Below are positions 6,862 to 17,095 of a stretch of 22,739 bases of DNA, piece by piece. The notes below the pieces were generated by a model. It saw nothing but the letters and a program-made list of their open reading frames with translations, was not told the origin of the DNA and did not search any database. The stretch is from Planctomycetota bacterium. GTDB lineage: Bacteria > Planctomycetota > UBA1135 > UBA2386. Position numbers and translations under genes: made by a program. Where the stretch lies: assembly GCA_020425885.1 (NCBI GenBank), contig JAGQRA010000735.1, forward strand, positions 1 through 22,739, written 5' to 3'. Position 1 is the stretch's first letter. The number at the start of each line of letters is the position of its first letter.

Positions 6862-9371
6862 TGGACGATCACTCCCAGATCGCCGAGGATCGCCTGCTGC
6901 ACTACGTGAAGAAGGCGATCGAGCTGCGGGACGCGGGTGAGACCGTGGACTTCGAGGACCTCTGCCGCGACGACCCGGGTCTGATCGAGGAGGTGCGCGA
7001 GACGCTCGGCCTCGAGGACATGGTCATGTCGCCGCCGACCGATGGACTGGTCGGCGAGACCCTGGCCGGGCGCTACACGCTGCACGAGTGCATCGGCCTC
7101 GGCGCGATGGGCACGGTCTACGAGGCGACCGACTGCGTGCTGCAACGCACGGTCGCGGTCAAGATCCTGCCGCCCGGCTTCCTCCGCGGCGATCATCGTC
7201 GCGAACGCTTCCTGCGCGAGGCCCGGGTCCTGGCGACGCTGAATCACCCGCACATCGTCCCCGTCCACGACTTCGGCGTGGCGACGGGTGGCCTGCACTT
7301 CCTCGTCATGGAGCGGCTCCTGGGCCACTCGCTGGCGAGCGTGACCTCGCCGACCCACCTCCCGGCCGACGGGCGGCTGCCGCCGGCCGGCTGGCTGCAG
7401 GAGGAGCTCGGACTGCCGTGCCGGTCCGCCGACTTCATCCCGCAGATCACGGCGTGGATGCTCGAGGTCGTGCAGGCGCTGCGCGCCGCCCACGAGATCG
7501 GCGTCTGTCATCGCGACGTCAAGCCGTCGAACGTGTTCCTGACGCGCGAGGGCAAGGCCGTGCTGATCGACTTCGGCATCGCGGCCCGCAGCGGCGACGC
7601 CACGATGACGACGCGAGGCAGCGCGCTCGGCACGCCGGCCTACATGGCGCCCGAGCAGGTGGCGCGCGACGAGAGCGCGTCGCCGACCATGGACGTCTAC
7701 GGCGTCTGCGCGACGCTCTACCACCTCGTCTCGCGACAGCCGCCCTACCCCGGCGGCTCGGTCTCGGTGCTGGCGAAGCTGCAACGCGAGGAGCCGAGGC
7801 CGCTGCGGTCGATCGACCCGACGTTGCCGATCGACCTGTGCGCGATCATCGAGAAGGGCCTCGAGCACGACGTCGAACGTCGCTACCAGACGATGGCCGA
7901 ACTCGAGGCCGACCTGCGCGCCTTCCTGGCCCACCGGCCGGTGACGGCGCGCCCGATCACGACTGCGGCCCGGCTGTGGCGGCGCCTCCGCCGGCGGCCG
8001 GCGCCGGTGCTGGTGCCGGCGTCGATCGCCGCCGCGGCGGCAGTCGCGTTCTGGCTCGCGGCCGCACGGAGCGAGGCGGCGGTCCGCCGCGACATCGAGC
8101 ATCGCCAGCTGTTCGCGGCGATCGCGCCGAGCGTCGCGCTCGAAGGCACCGTCGAGCGGCGCCAGCAGATGAACCGCGAGGAACGCGCCGGGTTCATCGC
8201 GCAGCTCGATGCGGTGCTCGAACTCGATCCGGGCGACGTCTATTCCCGGACGTTGCGCGCCGGCCTCCACCTCGACCAGGGCAACGCGACGGCAGCGACC
8301 GCGGACATCGCGGCCATCGTCGGGTCACCGCCGAGCACCTACGAGCAGGCCCTGCTGATGCGCTACCGCGCGCTCGGACCCGGCCAGGCCGGCATCGCCG
8401 CGCTGCGCCTATCCGACATGCCCGCGCCGACGACGGCCACGGGACGCTTCCTGGCGGGCTTCCACCAACACCGCCGCAACGAGTGGACCGCCGCCGACGC
8501 GACGCTCGCCGGTGCCCCGGACTACCTGCCGGCCCGCTACCTCCGACTGAGCGTGCAGCTCCACCTCGGACTCAACGCGGACGACCGCGCCGCCAAGGAG
8601 GAGATCCTTCGCGCGCTCTGCCAGCAGGCCTCCGATCTCGAGGACGCACTCGGCGGACCGACCGCACGCACGACCTACGTCCGCGGCACCGCGCTGTGTG
8701 ATCTGGGTGACCACGAAGCCGGCACGGTCGAGCTCGAGCGTTCCCGCGCCCTGCAACCCGACTCGTTCGGCACGCTCTTCAACCTCGCCGACGGCTACCG
8801 CGTCCTGGGTCAGCTGGCGCTGGCCGAATCGACGCTGCGCGACGCAGCCGCGATCCGACCCTGGCTGCTGAACGCGCGCCTGCAGCTCGCCGTCGTCCTC
8901 GGCCAGCAGGGCCGCTTCGATGCCGGCATCGAATGCCTGGACACCCTCGGCGATGGCGACCTCGCCACGCCGGTCGAGCAGGCGAGCGCGCGTTCCTTCA
9001 TCGAAACCCAACGCCTCCTCGCGCTGCTCGGTGAACACCGCCACGACGAAGCCGTCGACACCGCACGCCGTCTGTTCGCGATCTGCGAGCAGGCGATGCA
9101 GGCGACGCCGGCGCCGTCCACGGCCCAGGCCAGCGCCTTCGGCTACCGCAGGCTGCTGGCCCGTCTGCTCCTCGACGACAACAGCCAGCACATCCAGGTC
9201 GTGCTGCACGGGCTCGAATCCGATCCGCTCGATCACGACTTCCTGAGTGCGACCGCCGCGATCCTCGATCGACACGGCTTCGCGGACGACAAGTTGACCC
9301 GCGACATCTTCGCCCGCCTCGTCCGGGTGCTTCGCACCCAGGCCGCGCGGACCGCACCGCGCAACCATTGA
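6861..9371 (+). CDS. membrane Ser/Thr protein kinase with TPR-like C-terminal half
   Basis: 836-aa Hanks-type kinase. A short N-terminal acidic helical part (1-65) precedes the kinase domain (about 71-358): Gly loop GLGAMGTVYEA (79-89), ATP lysine VAVK (Lys101), catalytic loop HRDVKPSN (Asp219), DFG (237-239), an activation segment rich in Thr and Ser (TMTTRGSALGTPAYMAPE), and APE (263-265). All catalytic residues are present, so it should be active. An Arg-rich juxtamembrane stretch and one hydrophobic helix (about 382-402) follow. The remaining ~430 residues are helical repeats of TPR character (LDQGNATAATADIAAI; GDHEAGTVELERSRALQPDS; LAESTLRDAAAIRPW), probably extracytoplasmic. It starts one base inside the sigma factor stop. 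It may phosphorylate or otherwise control that sigma factor; this is inference. Confidence 0.92.
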   Translation: MDDHSQIAEDRLLHYVKKAIELRDAGETVDFEDLCRDDPGLIEEVRETLGLEDMVMSPPTDGLVGETLAGRYTLHECIGLGAMGTVYEATDCVLQRTVAVKILPPGFLRGDHRRERFLREARVLATLNHPHIVPVHDFGVATGGLHFLVMERLLGHSLASVTSPTHLPADGRLPPAGWLQEELGLPCRSADFIPQITAWMLEVVQALRAAHEIGVCHRDVKPSNVFLTREGKAVLIDFGIAARSGDATMTTRGSALGTPAYMAPEQVARDESASPTMDVYGVCATLYHLVSRQPPYPGGSVSVLAKLQREEPRPLRSIDPTLPIDLCAIIEKGLEHDVERRYQTMAELEADLRAFLAHRPVTARPITTAARLWRRLRRRPAPVLVPASIAAAAAVAFWLAAARSEAAVRRDIEHRQLFAAIAPSVALEGTVERRQQMNREERAGFIAQLDAVLELDPGDVYSRTLRAGLHLDQGNATAATADIAAIVGSPPSTYEQALLMRYRALGPGQAGIAALRLSDMPAPTTATGRFLAGFHQHRRNEWTAADATLAGAPDYLPARYLRLSVQLHLGLNADDRAAKEEILRALCQQASDLEDALGGPTARTTYVRGTALCDLGDHEAGTVELERSRALQPDSFGTLFNLADGYRVLGQLALAESTLRDAAAIRPWLLNARLQLAVVLGQQGRFDAGIECLDTLGDGDLATPVEQASARSFIETQRLLALLGEHRHDEAVDTARRLFAICEQAMQATPAPSTAQASAFGYRRLLARLLLDDNSQHIQVVLHGLESDPLDHDFLSATAAILDRHGFADDKLTRDIFARLVRVLRTQAARTAPRNH

Positions 9372-9407
9372 TCCACTCGCTCCCTCCACGACTCCGAGAC
9401 CTATCGC

Positions 9408-10760
9408 ATGATTCTCACATCGCTGACCCTCCTCGCCACGTTGTCGCCCCAGCCGCCTGTGCCCCAGGGGGACGAGACCGGAATGCTCATCGAGCGCGCC
9501 GTCGTCGTGCAGGATCCGTCGCAGGGAACGGCGCTACGGCGTGTCCCCGAGGGTCCTGGGCCGGTCTCGCCATCGCTGCTGCAGATCGACTCGCCGCGCT
9601 TCGATCCGGCGGTGATGTTCCCCAATGTCGGCGGCATCAGGTTCGGCAGCTTCTCGGGCGGCACATCGGTCATCGTCGCTGATGTCGAGGGCCACGCCGA
9701 CATCACCGGGGCCACGCAATGGGGCTACCTCTACCTGGCGGTCTCGGGCGCGAATTCCGGCTCCCATCCGCAATTCCAGTCAGCCGCGGCGGGACCGGGC
9801 GGCATCGCCGCCGACACCTTCAACTACGTCTTCACCGGCAGCTCGCTGGCCGGCGACTACGTCGGCATCCTCGAGAAGGCGCGCGATGGTGTCGACATGG
9901 GACTCACCGACATCAGCGGCCTCGATCAGAACCTGGCGGCACTGGGGCTGGCTCCCGCGCTCGCCGGCGCAGCCGAGGCCCTGAACTCCGACTTCTACTT
10001 CACGGTCGCGCCGGGCTCACTGCCGCAGGTCTATCAGTGGTTCTCGAGGGGCAACCCGAGCAGCGCGACGATCTTCAAGATCCAGTGGAGCGAGACCACC
10101 CAGCAATGGTCACCGCCCGTTGAGTTCCTGACCTACGAGGAACTCGGCCTGGACGAGACCATCGAGATCACCGGCCTCGCCATCGAGCCGGCGGAAGGCG
10201 AGGTCCTGCTCGCCACGTCGACCGAGGGCATGAAGCTCTGGTTCGTCCGCTACGAGGTCGGGTGGATCATGCCCCCCCTCATCGTCGGCCCCTACCGGAC
10301 CGGCAACGGCGACGATGTCGCCGATGTCCTGCTGCAGCTCGGGCCCGGCAATCACATCACCGCGTTGTGCGCCAGCGATCCCAACACCGAGGTGACCGCG
10401 CTCGCGACCCTGCAGGCGCAGACCCTGGCGATCCCGATCGAGGACTCGCGGACCGATCGCCCGTGCTTCGACCTCGCCGCCTCACGCAGCCGCAACCGCC
10501 GCACGGATGCCGACCAGGTCTCGATCTTCGTCTCCGCTGTCAGCTGCGTGGCGGGCAACCCGAACTACTTCGTCGTCACGATCGACGGCATCGCCACGTC
10601 AGCCATCTTCGGCCGCATCTCGAGCCAGCCCCCGGTCCAGCGCTTCGACGTCGAGATCCCGCCGACGATGCCGGCCGGACCGTTCCGCATCAACTGCACG
10701 GTCTGCGACCGGTCGGGCCAACCGCTGGCCAGCACGCACGACTTCGAGATGTGGCGCTGA
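9408..10760 (+). CDS. probable secreted protein of unknown function
   Basis: Unrecognised 450-aa protein starting 36 bp after the kinase stop, probably in the same transcript. The N-terminus (MILTSLTLLATLSPQPPVPQ) is a short hydrophobic stretch without positive charge, compatible with a weak signal peptide. The middle contains alternating hydrophobic, beta-rich segments (GIRFGSFSGGTSVIVADVEG; WGYLYLAVSG; FNYVFTGSSLAGDYVGIL; LAIEPAEGEVLLATSTEGM) reminiscent of an irregular propeller that reads out numerical data; that is only an impression. Four Cys lie in the last third, two in INCTVCDRSG. The stop TGA is part of an inverted repeat shared with the convergent gene. Confidence 0.7.
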   Translation: MILTSLTLLATLSPQPPVPQGDETGMLIERAVVVQDPSQGTALRRVPEGPGPVSPSLLQIDSPRFDPAVMFPNVGGIRFGSFSGGTSVIVADVEGHADITGATQWGYLYLAVSGANSGSHPQFQSAAAGPGGIAADTFNYVFTGSSLAGDYVGILEKARDGVDMGLTDISGLDQNLAALGLAPALAGAAEALNSDFYFTVAPGSLPQVYQWFSRGNPSSATIFKIQWSETTQQWSPPVEFLTYEELGLDETIEITGLAIEPAEGEVLLATSTEGMKLWFVRYEVGWIMPPLIVGPYRTGNGDDVADVLLQLGPGNHITALCASDPNTEVTALATLQAQTLAIPIEDSRTDRPCFDLAASRSRNRRTDADQVSIFVSAVSCVAGNPNYFVVTIDGIATSAIFGRISSQPPVQRFDVEIPPTMPAGPFRINCTVCDRSGQPLASTHDFEMWR

Positions 10761-10785
10761 TCAGCTCACCGCGACGCGATCAGCG
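10755..10785. terminator. inverted repeat between convergent genes, possible bidirectional terminator
   Basis: CGCTGATC (10755-10762) pairs perfectly with GATCAGCG (10778-10785) across a 15-base loop. The left arm contains the TGA stop of the secreted-protein gene and the right arm the TGA stop of the reductase beta subunit, so the two genes end in mirror-image sequence. No U-tract follows on either strand, so intrinsic termination is uncertain. Confidence 0.35.
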
Positions 10786-11760
10786 ACAGGCCGCGATCGC
10801 GCGGGCGACGTAGACCGGCGCGACCTTCTTGCGCCAGTAGACGTCGAGGTCGGTGTTGTCCATCGTCCGCGCCGGCTTCATCGCAGCAGCGCCGGCGGCC
10901 GCGATCAGCTCGTCGCTGAGCCGGTTGCCGACCAACAGCTGCTCGCTCGCGGTCGCCGGGATCGCGTACGAGCCGGCGCCGCCGAGGCGGATGTTGGCCC
11001 TGGTGACGACACCGGCGCCGTCGAACCACAGGCAGGCGCCGACGCCGAGCACGGGGAAGTCGAAGGTGTCGCGGCGTCGCAGCTTGAGGTAGCTCGCCTG
11101 CCAGCCCCCCGGTGCCGGCAGGATCAATCGCGTCAGCAACTCCTCGGGCCGCTTGGTCAGGTAGCGGATGCCGTCGTCCTGATAGAGCTCATCGGCGGCG
11201 ATGCGACGCGTGCCATCGGCGCCGACCAGCTCGACCTCGGCCGCCATGGCGCAGACCACGGGCACCGAGTCGCTGCTCTGCACGGCCCAGCAGCGCGGCG
11301 AACCGGGCGCGACCCAGCAGATGTCGCCGTCCTTCTTCATGCAGAAGTGGATCGACTCGCGCCATTCGTGCGACTGGTCGTAGTAGCTGCAGCGCGTGTC
11401 GAGCAGCAGGTTGCCGCCGATCGTGCCCATGTTGCGCAGCAGCGGCGTGCTGATCTCGCGCACGGCGTGGACGAAGCCCGGGTAGTGCTCGCGCAGCGAC
11501 GCGTCGTGTTCGATCGTCGACAGCCTGACCATGGCGCCGATCGCCGTGCGGCCGTCATCGAGCCGTTCGATGGCGTGGACCTCGGGCAGATCCTGCAGCG
11601 AGACGACGTGGGTCGGCGTCTGGTGACGCCGCTTCATGTTGGGATAGAGATCCGTGCCGCCGGCGACGTACATCGCCTCCTTGCCGTGCGCGGTCGCGAT
11701 CGCGACGGCCTCGGCGGCGGTCTTCGGACGGTGGTAGGTGAACGTGGGAAGTCGCAGCAT
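10780..11760 (-). CDS. hcrB: 4-hydroxybenzoyl-CoA reductase-type beta subunit (FAD, extra [4Fe-4S])
   Basis: FAD subunit of a xanthine-oxidase-family molybdenum enzyme, 326 aa. FAD-binding motifs: YVAGGTDLYPNM (31-42) and RNMGTIGGNLLLDTRC (109-124). The diagnostic part follows: Cys124, Cys140, Cys148 and Cys157 with spacing 16-8-9, matching the loop that binds an additional [4Fe-4S] cluster in the Thauera aromatica enzyme and absent from ordinary xanthine dehydrogenases. By family the subunit passes electrons from ferredoxin towards the molybdenum site for reductive removal of the phenolic hydroxyl of 4-hydroxybenzoyl-CoA. Start ATG 11760 has an AGGAG ribosome site formed directly at the stop of the alpha gene (TAGGAG), with only 11 bp between the genes, so it is tightly coupled as the last gene of the operon. 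Confidence 0.87.
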   Translation of the reverse strand: MLRLPTFTYHRPKTAAEAVAIATAHGKEAMYVAGGTDLYPNMKRRHQTPTHVVSLQDLPEVHAIERLDDGRTAIGAMVRLSTIEHDASLREHYPGFVHAVREISTPLLRNMGTIGGNLLLDTRCSYYDQSHEWRESIHFCMKKDGDICWVAPGSPRCWAVQSSDSVPVVCAMAAEVELVGADGTRRIAADELYQDDGIRYLTKRPEELLTRLILPAPGGWQASYLKLRRRDTFDFPVLGVGACLWFDGAGVVTRANIRLGGAGSYAIPATASEQLLVGNRLSDELIAAAGAAAMKPARTMDNTDLDVYWRKKVAPVYVARAIAACR

Positions 11761-11771
11761 CGTCGGTTCTC

Positions 11772-14301
11772 CTACTTGGCCGCCTTCTTGGTGCGCTTGG
11801 GATCGTTGACGGCGCGGCCATCGCCGCCCTGCCACGGTGTCTCGATCTTCAGCGACTCGCCGAAGTCGACCTCGGGCAAGCCGGTCGCATCGTTCTTCGG
11901 ACCGTGCCGCGCCTCCTTGCCGGCGGCCTTGTTCTGCATCGCCGCGAACACCTTCTCGAACGAGACCGGCACCTCGTCGACGCGCACGCCGACGGCGTCG
12001 AACACGGCGTTGGCGACGGCCGGCATCATCGGCAGCAGCGGTCCCTGCCCGACCTCCTTGGCGCCGAACGGACCGTTCTTGTCCGGGGCCTCGACGACGT
12101 AGGTGACGACGTCGGGCATCTCGAGCGTGGTCGGGCTCTTGTACTCGAGCAGCGAGGGGATCTTGTGGACGAAGATGCGGTCCTGCTTGTGGCTGCGGTC
12201 GCGATACTCCATCGCCTCCATCATCGCCTCGCCGAGCCCCATGTAGACCGAGCCCTCGATCTGCCCCATCGCGATCACGGCGTTGAGCGCGCGGCCGATG
12301 TCGTGCGCCATCCAGACCTTCGGCACCCGATAGATGCCGGTCTCGGGATCGACCTCGACCTCGACGACCGCGGCCGAGTAGCTGTAGCTCGGACTCGGAC
12401 CGACGCCGCCGCCGCGGAACTTCGCCGCCGACGGCGGCGGCGAGTAGCTGCCGACGGTGCCGATGGTGCCGACGCTGGCCTCGGCGACACAGACCGCCTC
12501 CTGCCAGCTCATGCCGGTCTTCGGCTCCTCGGCGTCGAACACGCGCTCATCGGCGAACACCAGCCGACCCGCCGGCACGTCGAGCTTCTTGCTCACCGCG
12601 CCGGCGATGATGTCGCGGGCGCGCTCGGCGGCCTGCATCGCGGCGTTGCCGGTCATCACCGTAACGCGCGAGCTGTAGCTGCCGAGATCGACCGGCGTCA
12701 GGTCGGTGTCGCTGGTCACGACCTTGATGCCGAGCGGATCGATGCCGAGCACCTCGCCGATGATCCAGCCGAGCACGCTGTCGCTGCCCTGACCGATGTC
12801 GGTGCTGCCGCAGAACGCGGTGACCAAGCCGCTGCGATCGAGCTTGAGCTGCACGCCCGAGTGCGGCATGCCGTTCCAGTAGATCGGCAGGCCGGCGCCC
12901 GACAGGTAGCTGCTGCAGGCGAGCCCGAGTCCCTTGATCCAGCCGTCGGCGGTGCGCTCCTTCCTGCCGCGCCGTTCCTTCCAGCCCGAACCGGCGACGA
13001 CCTTCTCGATGCAGGTGCCCAGCCCCATCGAACCGATGCGCAGGAAGTTGGCCGTCAGCGAATCCGCGGGCGCGAGATTGTCGAGCCGCAGCTGCGCCGG
13101 GTCGAGGCCGAGATCGCAGGCGATCTTGTCGAGCTGGACCTCGAGGGCGAACCTCGGCTGCGGCGTGCCGTGACCGCGCTTGGGCCCGCACGGCGCCTTG
13201 CAGGTGAAGAAGCGGACGCCGCGGAAGTGGTAGTTCTCGACCGCGTAGGTCACGGTCTGCAGCGCGCCGGTATAGAACGTGCTCGCCGTGCCGTAGCTGC
13301 CGTAGGCGCCGCCATCGAGATAGCTCTGGAAGTCGAGCGCGGTGATGCGGCCGGTCTTGGTGACGCCGACCTTGCTGCGCATCAGCACCGGGTGCCGGCC
13401 GCGATGGCACATGAACACCTCCTCGCGGGTCAGCGCGATCTTGACCGGCCGCCCGGTCAGCATCGACATCTTCGCCGCCGCGATCTCGTGGTTGAACGGA
13501 TCGCTCTTGCCGCCGAAGCCGCCGCCGTTGGGGCAGGCGATGACGCGGATGTGATGCGCCGGCATCGGATGCAGCACGCGGGCCAGCGCCTTGTGCAGAT
13601 AGTGCGGCGTCTGCGTGCTCGACCAGATCGTCAGCTTGCCGTCCTTGTCGAAGTGGGCCAGCGTCGCGTGCTGCTCCATCGGCAGATGCGTGTTGCCCTC
13701 GAAGAAGAACGTGTCCTCGCGAACGTGCTCGGCGCGCGCGAAGCCATCGGCCAGATCGCCGAACTCGAGGTTCTCGAGGCGGTGGATGTTGCCGCGCACG
13801 CCGTAGTCGTGCAGTCGCGGCTCGGCCACAGCCGCCGCCTCGTGCAAGCCGCCGATGGTCTGCAGCGCGCGGTACTCGACCTCGACCAGGCGGCAGGCAT
13901 CCCAGGCGATCTCCTCCTCGGTCGCGGCGATCGCGACCACCGGATCGCCGACGAAGCGGACCTTGTCGGGGCACAACGCGTGCTCGTCCTGGCTCACCGG
14001 CAGGATGCCGAACGGGATCGGCATGTCCTTGCCGGTCAGCACGCCCTTGACGCCCGGCAAGGCCGCGGCCGCCTTGGTGTCGATCGAGACGATCTCGGCG
14101 TGGGCCACCGTGCTGCGCAGCAGCTTCATGTGCAGCATGCGCGGCAGCGTGAGGTCGTCGGCGAAGCGGGTCAGCCCGCTGACCTTGCTGCGCGCATCGA
14201 CCTTGCGGATCGGCTTGCCGATGTGCTCGAGGTCCTCGGGTCGGGCATCGTGATGCCAGGGCGCGTCGTTCTTGCCCTCGGTCGGGCGCGTGGCCGAATC
14301 G

Positions 14302-14312
<11 letters not shown>
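11772..14312 (-). CDS. hcrA: 4-hydroxybenzoyl-CoA reductase-type alpha subunit (molybdopterin)
   Basis: Large molybdenum-cofactor subunit, 846 aa. It reads as HcrA throughout: GKPIRKVDARSKVSGLTRF near residue 32, PIPFGILPVSQDEHAL (98-113), KVRFVGDPVVAIAA, the cofactor loop GGGFGGK (263-269), CGPKRGHGT (375-383), DIGQGSD, a SDTDLTPVDLGSYSSRVT block, DIGRALNAV, and FGAKEVGQG with the catalytic Glu at 753. By family it binds Mo-molybdopterin cytosine dinucleotide and the CoA-thioester substrate. Compared with my memory of the Thauera subunit it has about 50 extra residues at the C-terminus ending in a basic tail (DPKRTKKAAK). It overlaps the end of the gamma gene by 11 bp. Other hydroxylated aryl-CoA substrates are possible. 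Confidence 0.87.
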
Positions 14313-14847
<535 letters not shown>

Positions 14848-15260
14848 GGGGGCGAGCAGGATAGCGACCGGGGCGGTCCGGATGAAGCTGGCATGGCCGC
14901 AGCAGTCGCAAACTCGTGGCCGCGATGGCACCTTCTAGAGCTCGTTACGCGGGGCCGGAGACGCTCTCTGAACGCTCGTGGCCACATCGCTTGCTGCGCT
15001 AATCGAGTTCTCGAGCCCCCCCCGTCCCAGCCGAGAATCTACGGCTCTCGGAATTCAGGTCCGGCAGCGGCGCCGATTCCAGGTCGGAATAGCCGCATTC
15101 TCGGCCGGCCCGCCACCTTCTTCCAATTCCAAGGCAGGTCCCGCCCTGCTACTCGTGACTTAGTTGGCCAGGCAATCCCCGGATACGCCGCTCCTCGCAC
15201 ACTCCCATGGCTCAACATCTTCAGTGACTCTCTCCGTCACCAAAATACGCACGCACTACA
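14848..15260. other. intergenic gap, left boundary of the lower-GC segment
   Basis: No gene can be supported here. The gap separates the start of the reductase operon from the end of the lipoprotein gene, both on the minus strand, so the promoter for the reductase genes should lie here. A small perfect inverted repeat (ATTCC, loop AGGTC, GGAAT) sits near 15075. Base composition changes within this gap: sequence left of it is strongly GC-biased, sequence right of it is much less so. Confidence 0.5.
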
Positions 15261-16658
15261 CTATTCGTCCGTGGGCACAATCAACCATGAATCATTGAGG
15301 GGGCAACGCACTGCGCGAACCTTGTCCTTACTGCCGAACACGCGCCTGGCTACATCATCGAACTCGCACTGATCTACACTATACACTTCCTGATTTCCGT
15401 AAGCCACCCAAGACCACGCGAGACTCACCCATATCCCACCCCTTTGAATGGCTCCTTGCAGCATGCGAACCATCCGCCCAGACCTCCAGGCAGTCTCACA
15501 AAGTCCGTCTGATGCATCTAGCGCCATTCCCGCAGCAACCACCCCATGGTCGACCCCCCAGAACACTTTATCGCCAGCCCGCGCATCACCCATCTCAGTC
15601 AAGATGATCGTGGCACGCTCGCACCCCTCACTCATTAGCAGGCTCAGCGTCTCTTTGTAATGATGACTCTGCTCATCCCAGATCCCTGCTACATGCCAAG
15701 GAGAGTTCCGGACATCGCGCACCCCACTTGAGAGCAGCATCTCCTCGACAACTACACCAACGTTGTTCCCCATGGCAAGCAGCTGCAATGCCCTCTTCGA
15801 GAACTTCAAACCCCAAGCGCTTCCCGGCAGCGCAGCCATCTCGTCCCCGTATGTCGCCAACCAGACTCCGCACGCCGACGCCAGGTCGCCATCACGGCCA
15901 CCATCCCCCACAAACCGCTCGCCACGACCCCCCCCCGTCATGTGGGCAACATACGCCTCATAAACGTCGTCACCTGGGTATCCCGGGGCCATCCTCTCCC
16001 AATGCCACGGCAGCCCCCTCCTCCTTACGAGATCAGGATCCCACTCTCTCAAGCGGACTAAGCTCAACGCGGCCCAATACGGCGATTGCAGATCCTTGCC
16101 TTCAACGACTTCTCGACGCAGCGCGGCGACCACAGCCCCCCGATACCGTTCGCATATCCGACATGCCAGGGTACGGCCGTCGTTGGGCCACCTCTTGCTG
16201 CCGTACCCTCTCAGCATACGAAAGAGGGTTCCCGCATCAACCTTGCTCCAGTCCGCAAGTTCTTCGAACACACTCTCGCGACTACGCCTTGATGCGCTCG
16301 CTGCAACAGCACCATCCTCTAAGGACCTACCCTTGCGTGTGGCCAAGAACCGCACGATCGCCGGGTCAGAGCTTCTTTGACACAGCGTCTCGCGCTGAAC
16401 ATCTGTTAGCCACAACGCAATGTCAGGCAAATCCTCAGTCATCACCCTGCTCGCCCGACCTCGGCTTGAAATAATCCGGCTCGCAAACTCACTTCCGAGC
16501 CATCGCTCAGCTACAGGGTCATTGTCCGGCAACTCTCTAATCCTATCTCGCGCATATTCGGCGAGATCTTCATCACTGTAGTGAGCGAGCCAGCGCAGAC
16601 CAGACTGACAGCAAGACCCGAGTAGGACAAGAACTGCAATCGCATGCTTGCATCTCAT
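15261..16658 (-). CDS. putative lipoprotein of unknown function
   Basis: Unrecognised 465-aa protein. The N-terminus MRCKHAIAVLVLLGSC ends in a lipobox (Leu13-Gly14-Ser15-Cys16), so lipidation and envelope anchoring are likely. The rest is largely helical with many Arg, Trp and short repeated helices (LRRLREWDP-like and LSLLMSEGCERATIILTEMG segments), which may be a solenoid, but no family motif is recognisable. Codon use is less GC-biased at third positions than in the flanking metabolic genes. The start ATG overlaps the stop of the upstream gene in an ATGA (16655-16658), a strong sign of translational coupling. It is the last gene of the minus-strand string beginning at 19712. Confidence 0.7.
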   Translation of the reverse strand: MRCKHAIAVLVLLGSCCQSGLRWLAHYSDEDLAEYARDRIRELPDNDPVAERWLGSEFASRIISSRGRASRVMTEDLPDIALWLTDVQRETLCQRSSDPAIVRFLATRKGRSLEDGAVAASASRRSRESVFEELADWSKVDAGTLFRMLRGYGSKRWPNDGRTLACRICERYRGAVVAALRREVVEGKDLQSPYWAALSLVRLREWDPDLVRRRGLPWHWERMAPGYPGDDVYEAYVAHMTGGGRGERFVGDGGRDGDLASACGVWLATYGDEMAALPGSAWGLKFSKRALQLLAMGNNVGVVVEEMLLSSGVRDVRNSPWHVAGIWDEQSHHYKETLSLLMSEGCERATIILTEMGDARAGDKVFWGVDHGVVAAGMALDASDGLCETAWRSGRMVRMLQGAIQRGGIWVSLAWSWVAYGNQEVYSVDQCEFDDVARRVFGSKDKVRAVRCPLNDSWLIVPTDE

Positions 16659-17095
16659 GACTCGTGGATACCTAGCATGCTACTCTGCCTCCTTGTCGAT
16701 GTGTTTAAGCTCTCTTGCCATGCCAATGCAGCTGCCGCAGACACGCTGAAAACGCTTACATCTCCCCCCACTCGCCGTACATCTGACTGCTGTTCACATA
16801 CGATGTGCCATGGCAACCCACACATTGTTAGATAGACGCCCATGTCCTGCCGTGGAGACCGAGCCTTCCAGATGACCTGCAAACCGCCGCCCACCAACCT
16901 CGCTTCGAGACCTAGGGCCAAGAATGCGAGCAACAAGTCACCCAACTGGGCCTTGCGGTCTACTGACACCGGCACATCGACGACCCTGGCATCACCTCCT
17001 GAACACGCTGCAACCCGAAGATACGGCGGAACGCTTGCGCGCTCCCGCAGTCTATCTTGCAACCACAGTCCACCTCGCACCGTTCCACGATGCAT
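16655..17095 (-). CDS. hypothetical protein coupled to the lipoprotein
   Basis: Unrecognised 146-aa protein. The frame is open to 17251, but that would overlap the preceding gene by about 70 bp and add a low-complexity Pro/Lys/Trp stretch, so I take ATG 17095, preceded by an A/G-rich AAGAAG. The central part (VVDVPVSVDRKAQLGDLL, LAFLALGLEARLVGGGLQV) has the strand-helix-strand pattern of small secretin/TonB N-terminal (STN)-like modules, where an amphipathic helix lies between two strands; this is a weak shape match, not an identified domain. Its stop shares an ATGA with the lipoprotein start. Confidence 0.5.
   Translation of the reverse strand: MHRGTVRGGLWLQDRLRERASVPPYLRVAACSGGDARVVDVPVSVDRKAQLGDLLLAFLALGLEARLVGGGLQVIWKARSPRQDMGVYLTMCGLPWHIVCEQQSDVRRVGGDVSVFSVSAAAALAWQESLNTSTRRQSSMLGIHES

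Noticed and set aside
6759..8270. A 503-codon minus-strand open frame opposite the kinase
   Set aside because: Antisense shadow of the kinase gene; His/Arg/Asp-rich with no motifs.
7088..8701. A 537-codon + strand open frame within the kinase
   Set aside because: Frame-shifted shadow of the kinase, rich in Arg/Pro/Ala; the kinase frame has all catalytic residues.
15728..16474. A 248-codon + strand open frame in the lower-GC segment
   Set aside because: Opposite the lipoprotein frame, which has a lipobox, ATGA coupling and a plausible protein composition; this one is Pro/Ser/Arg-rich without a ribosome site.
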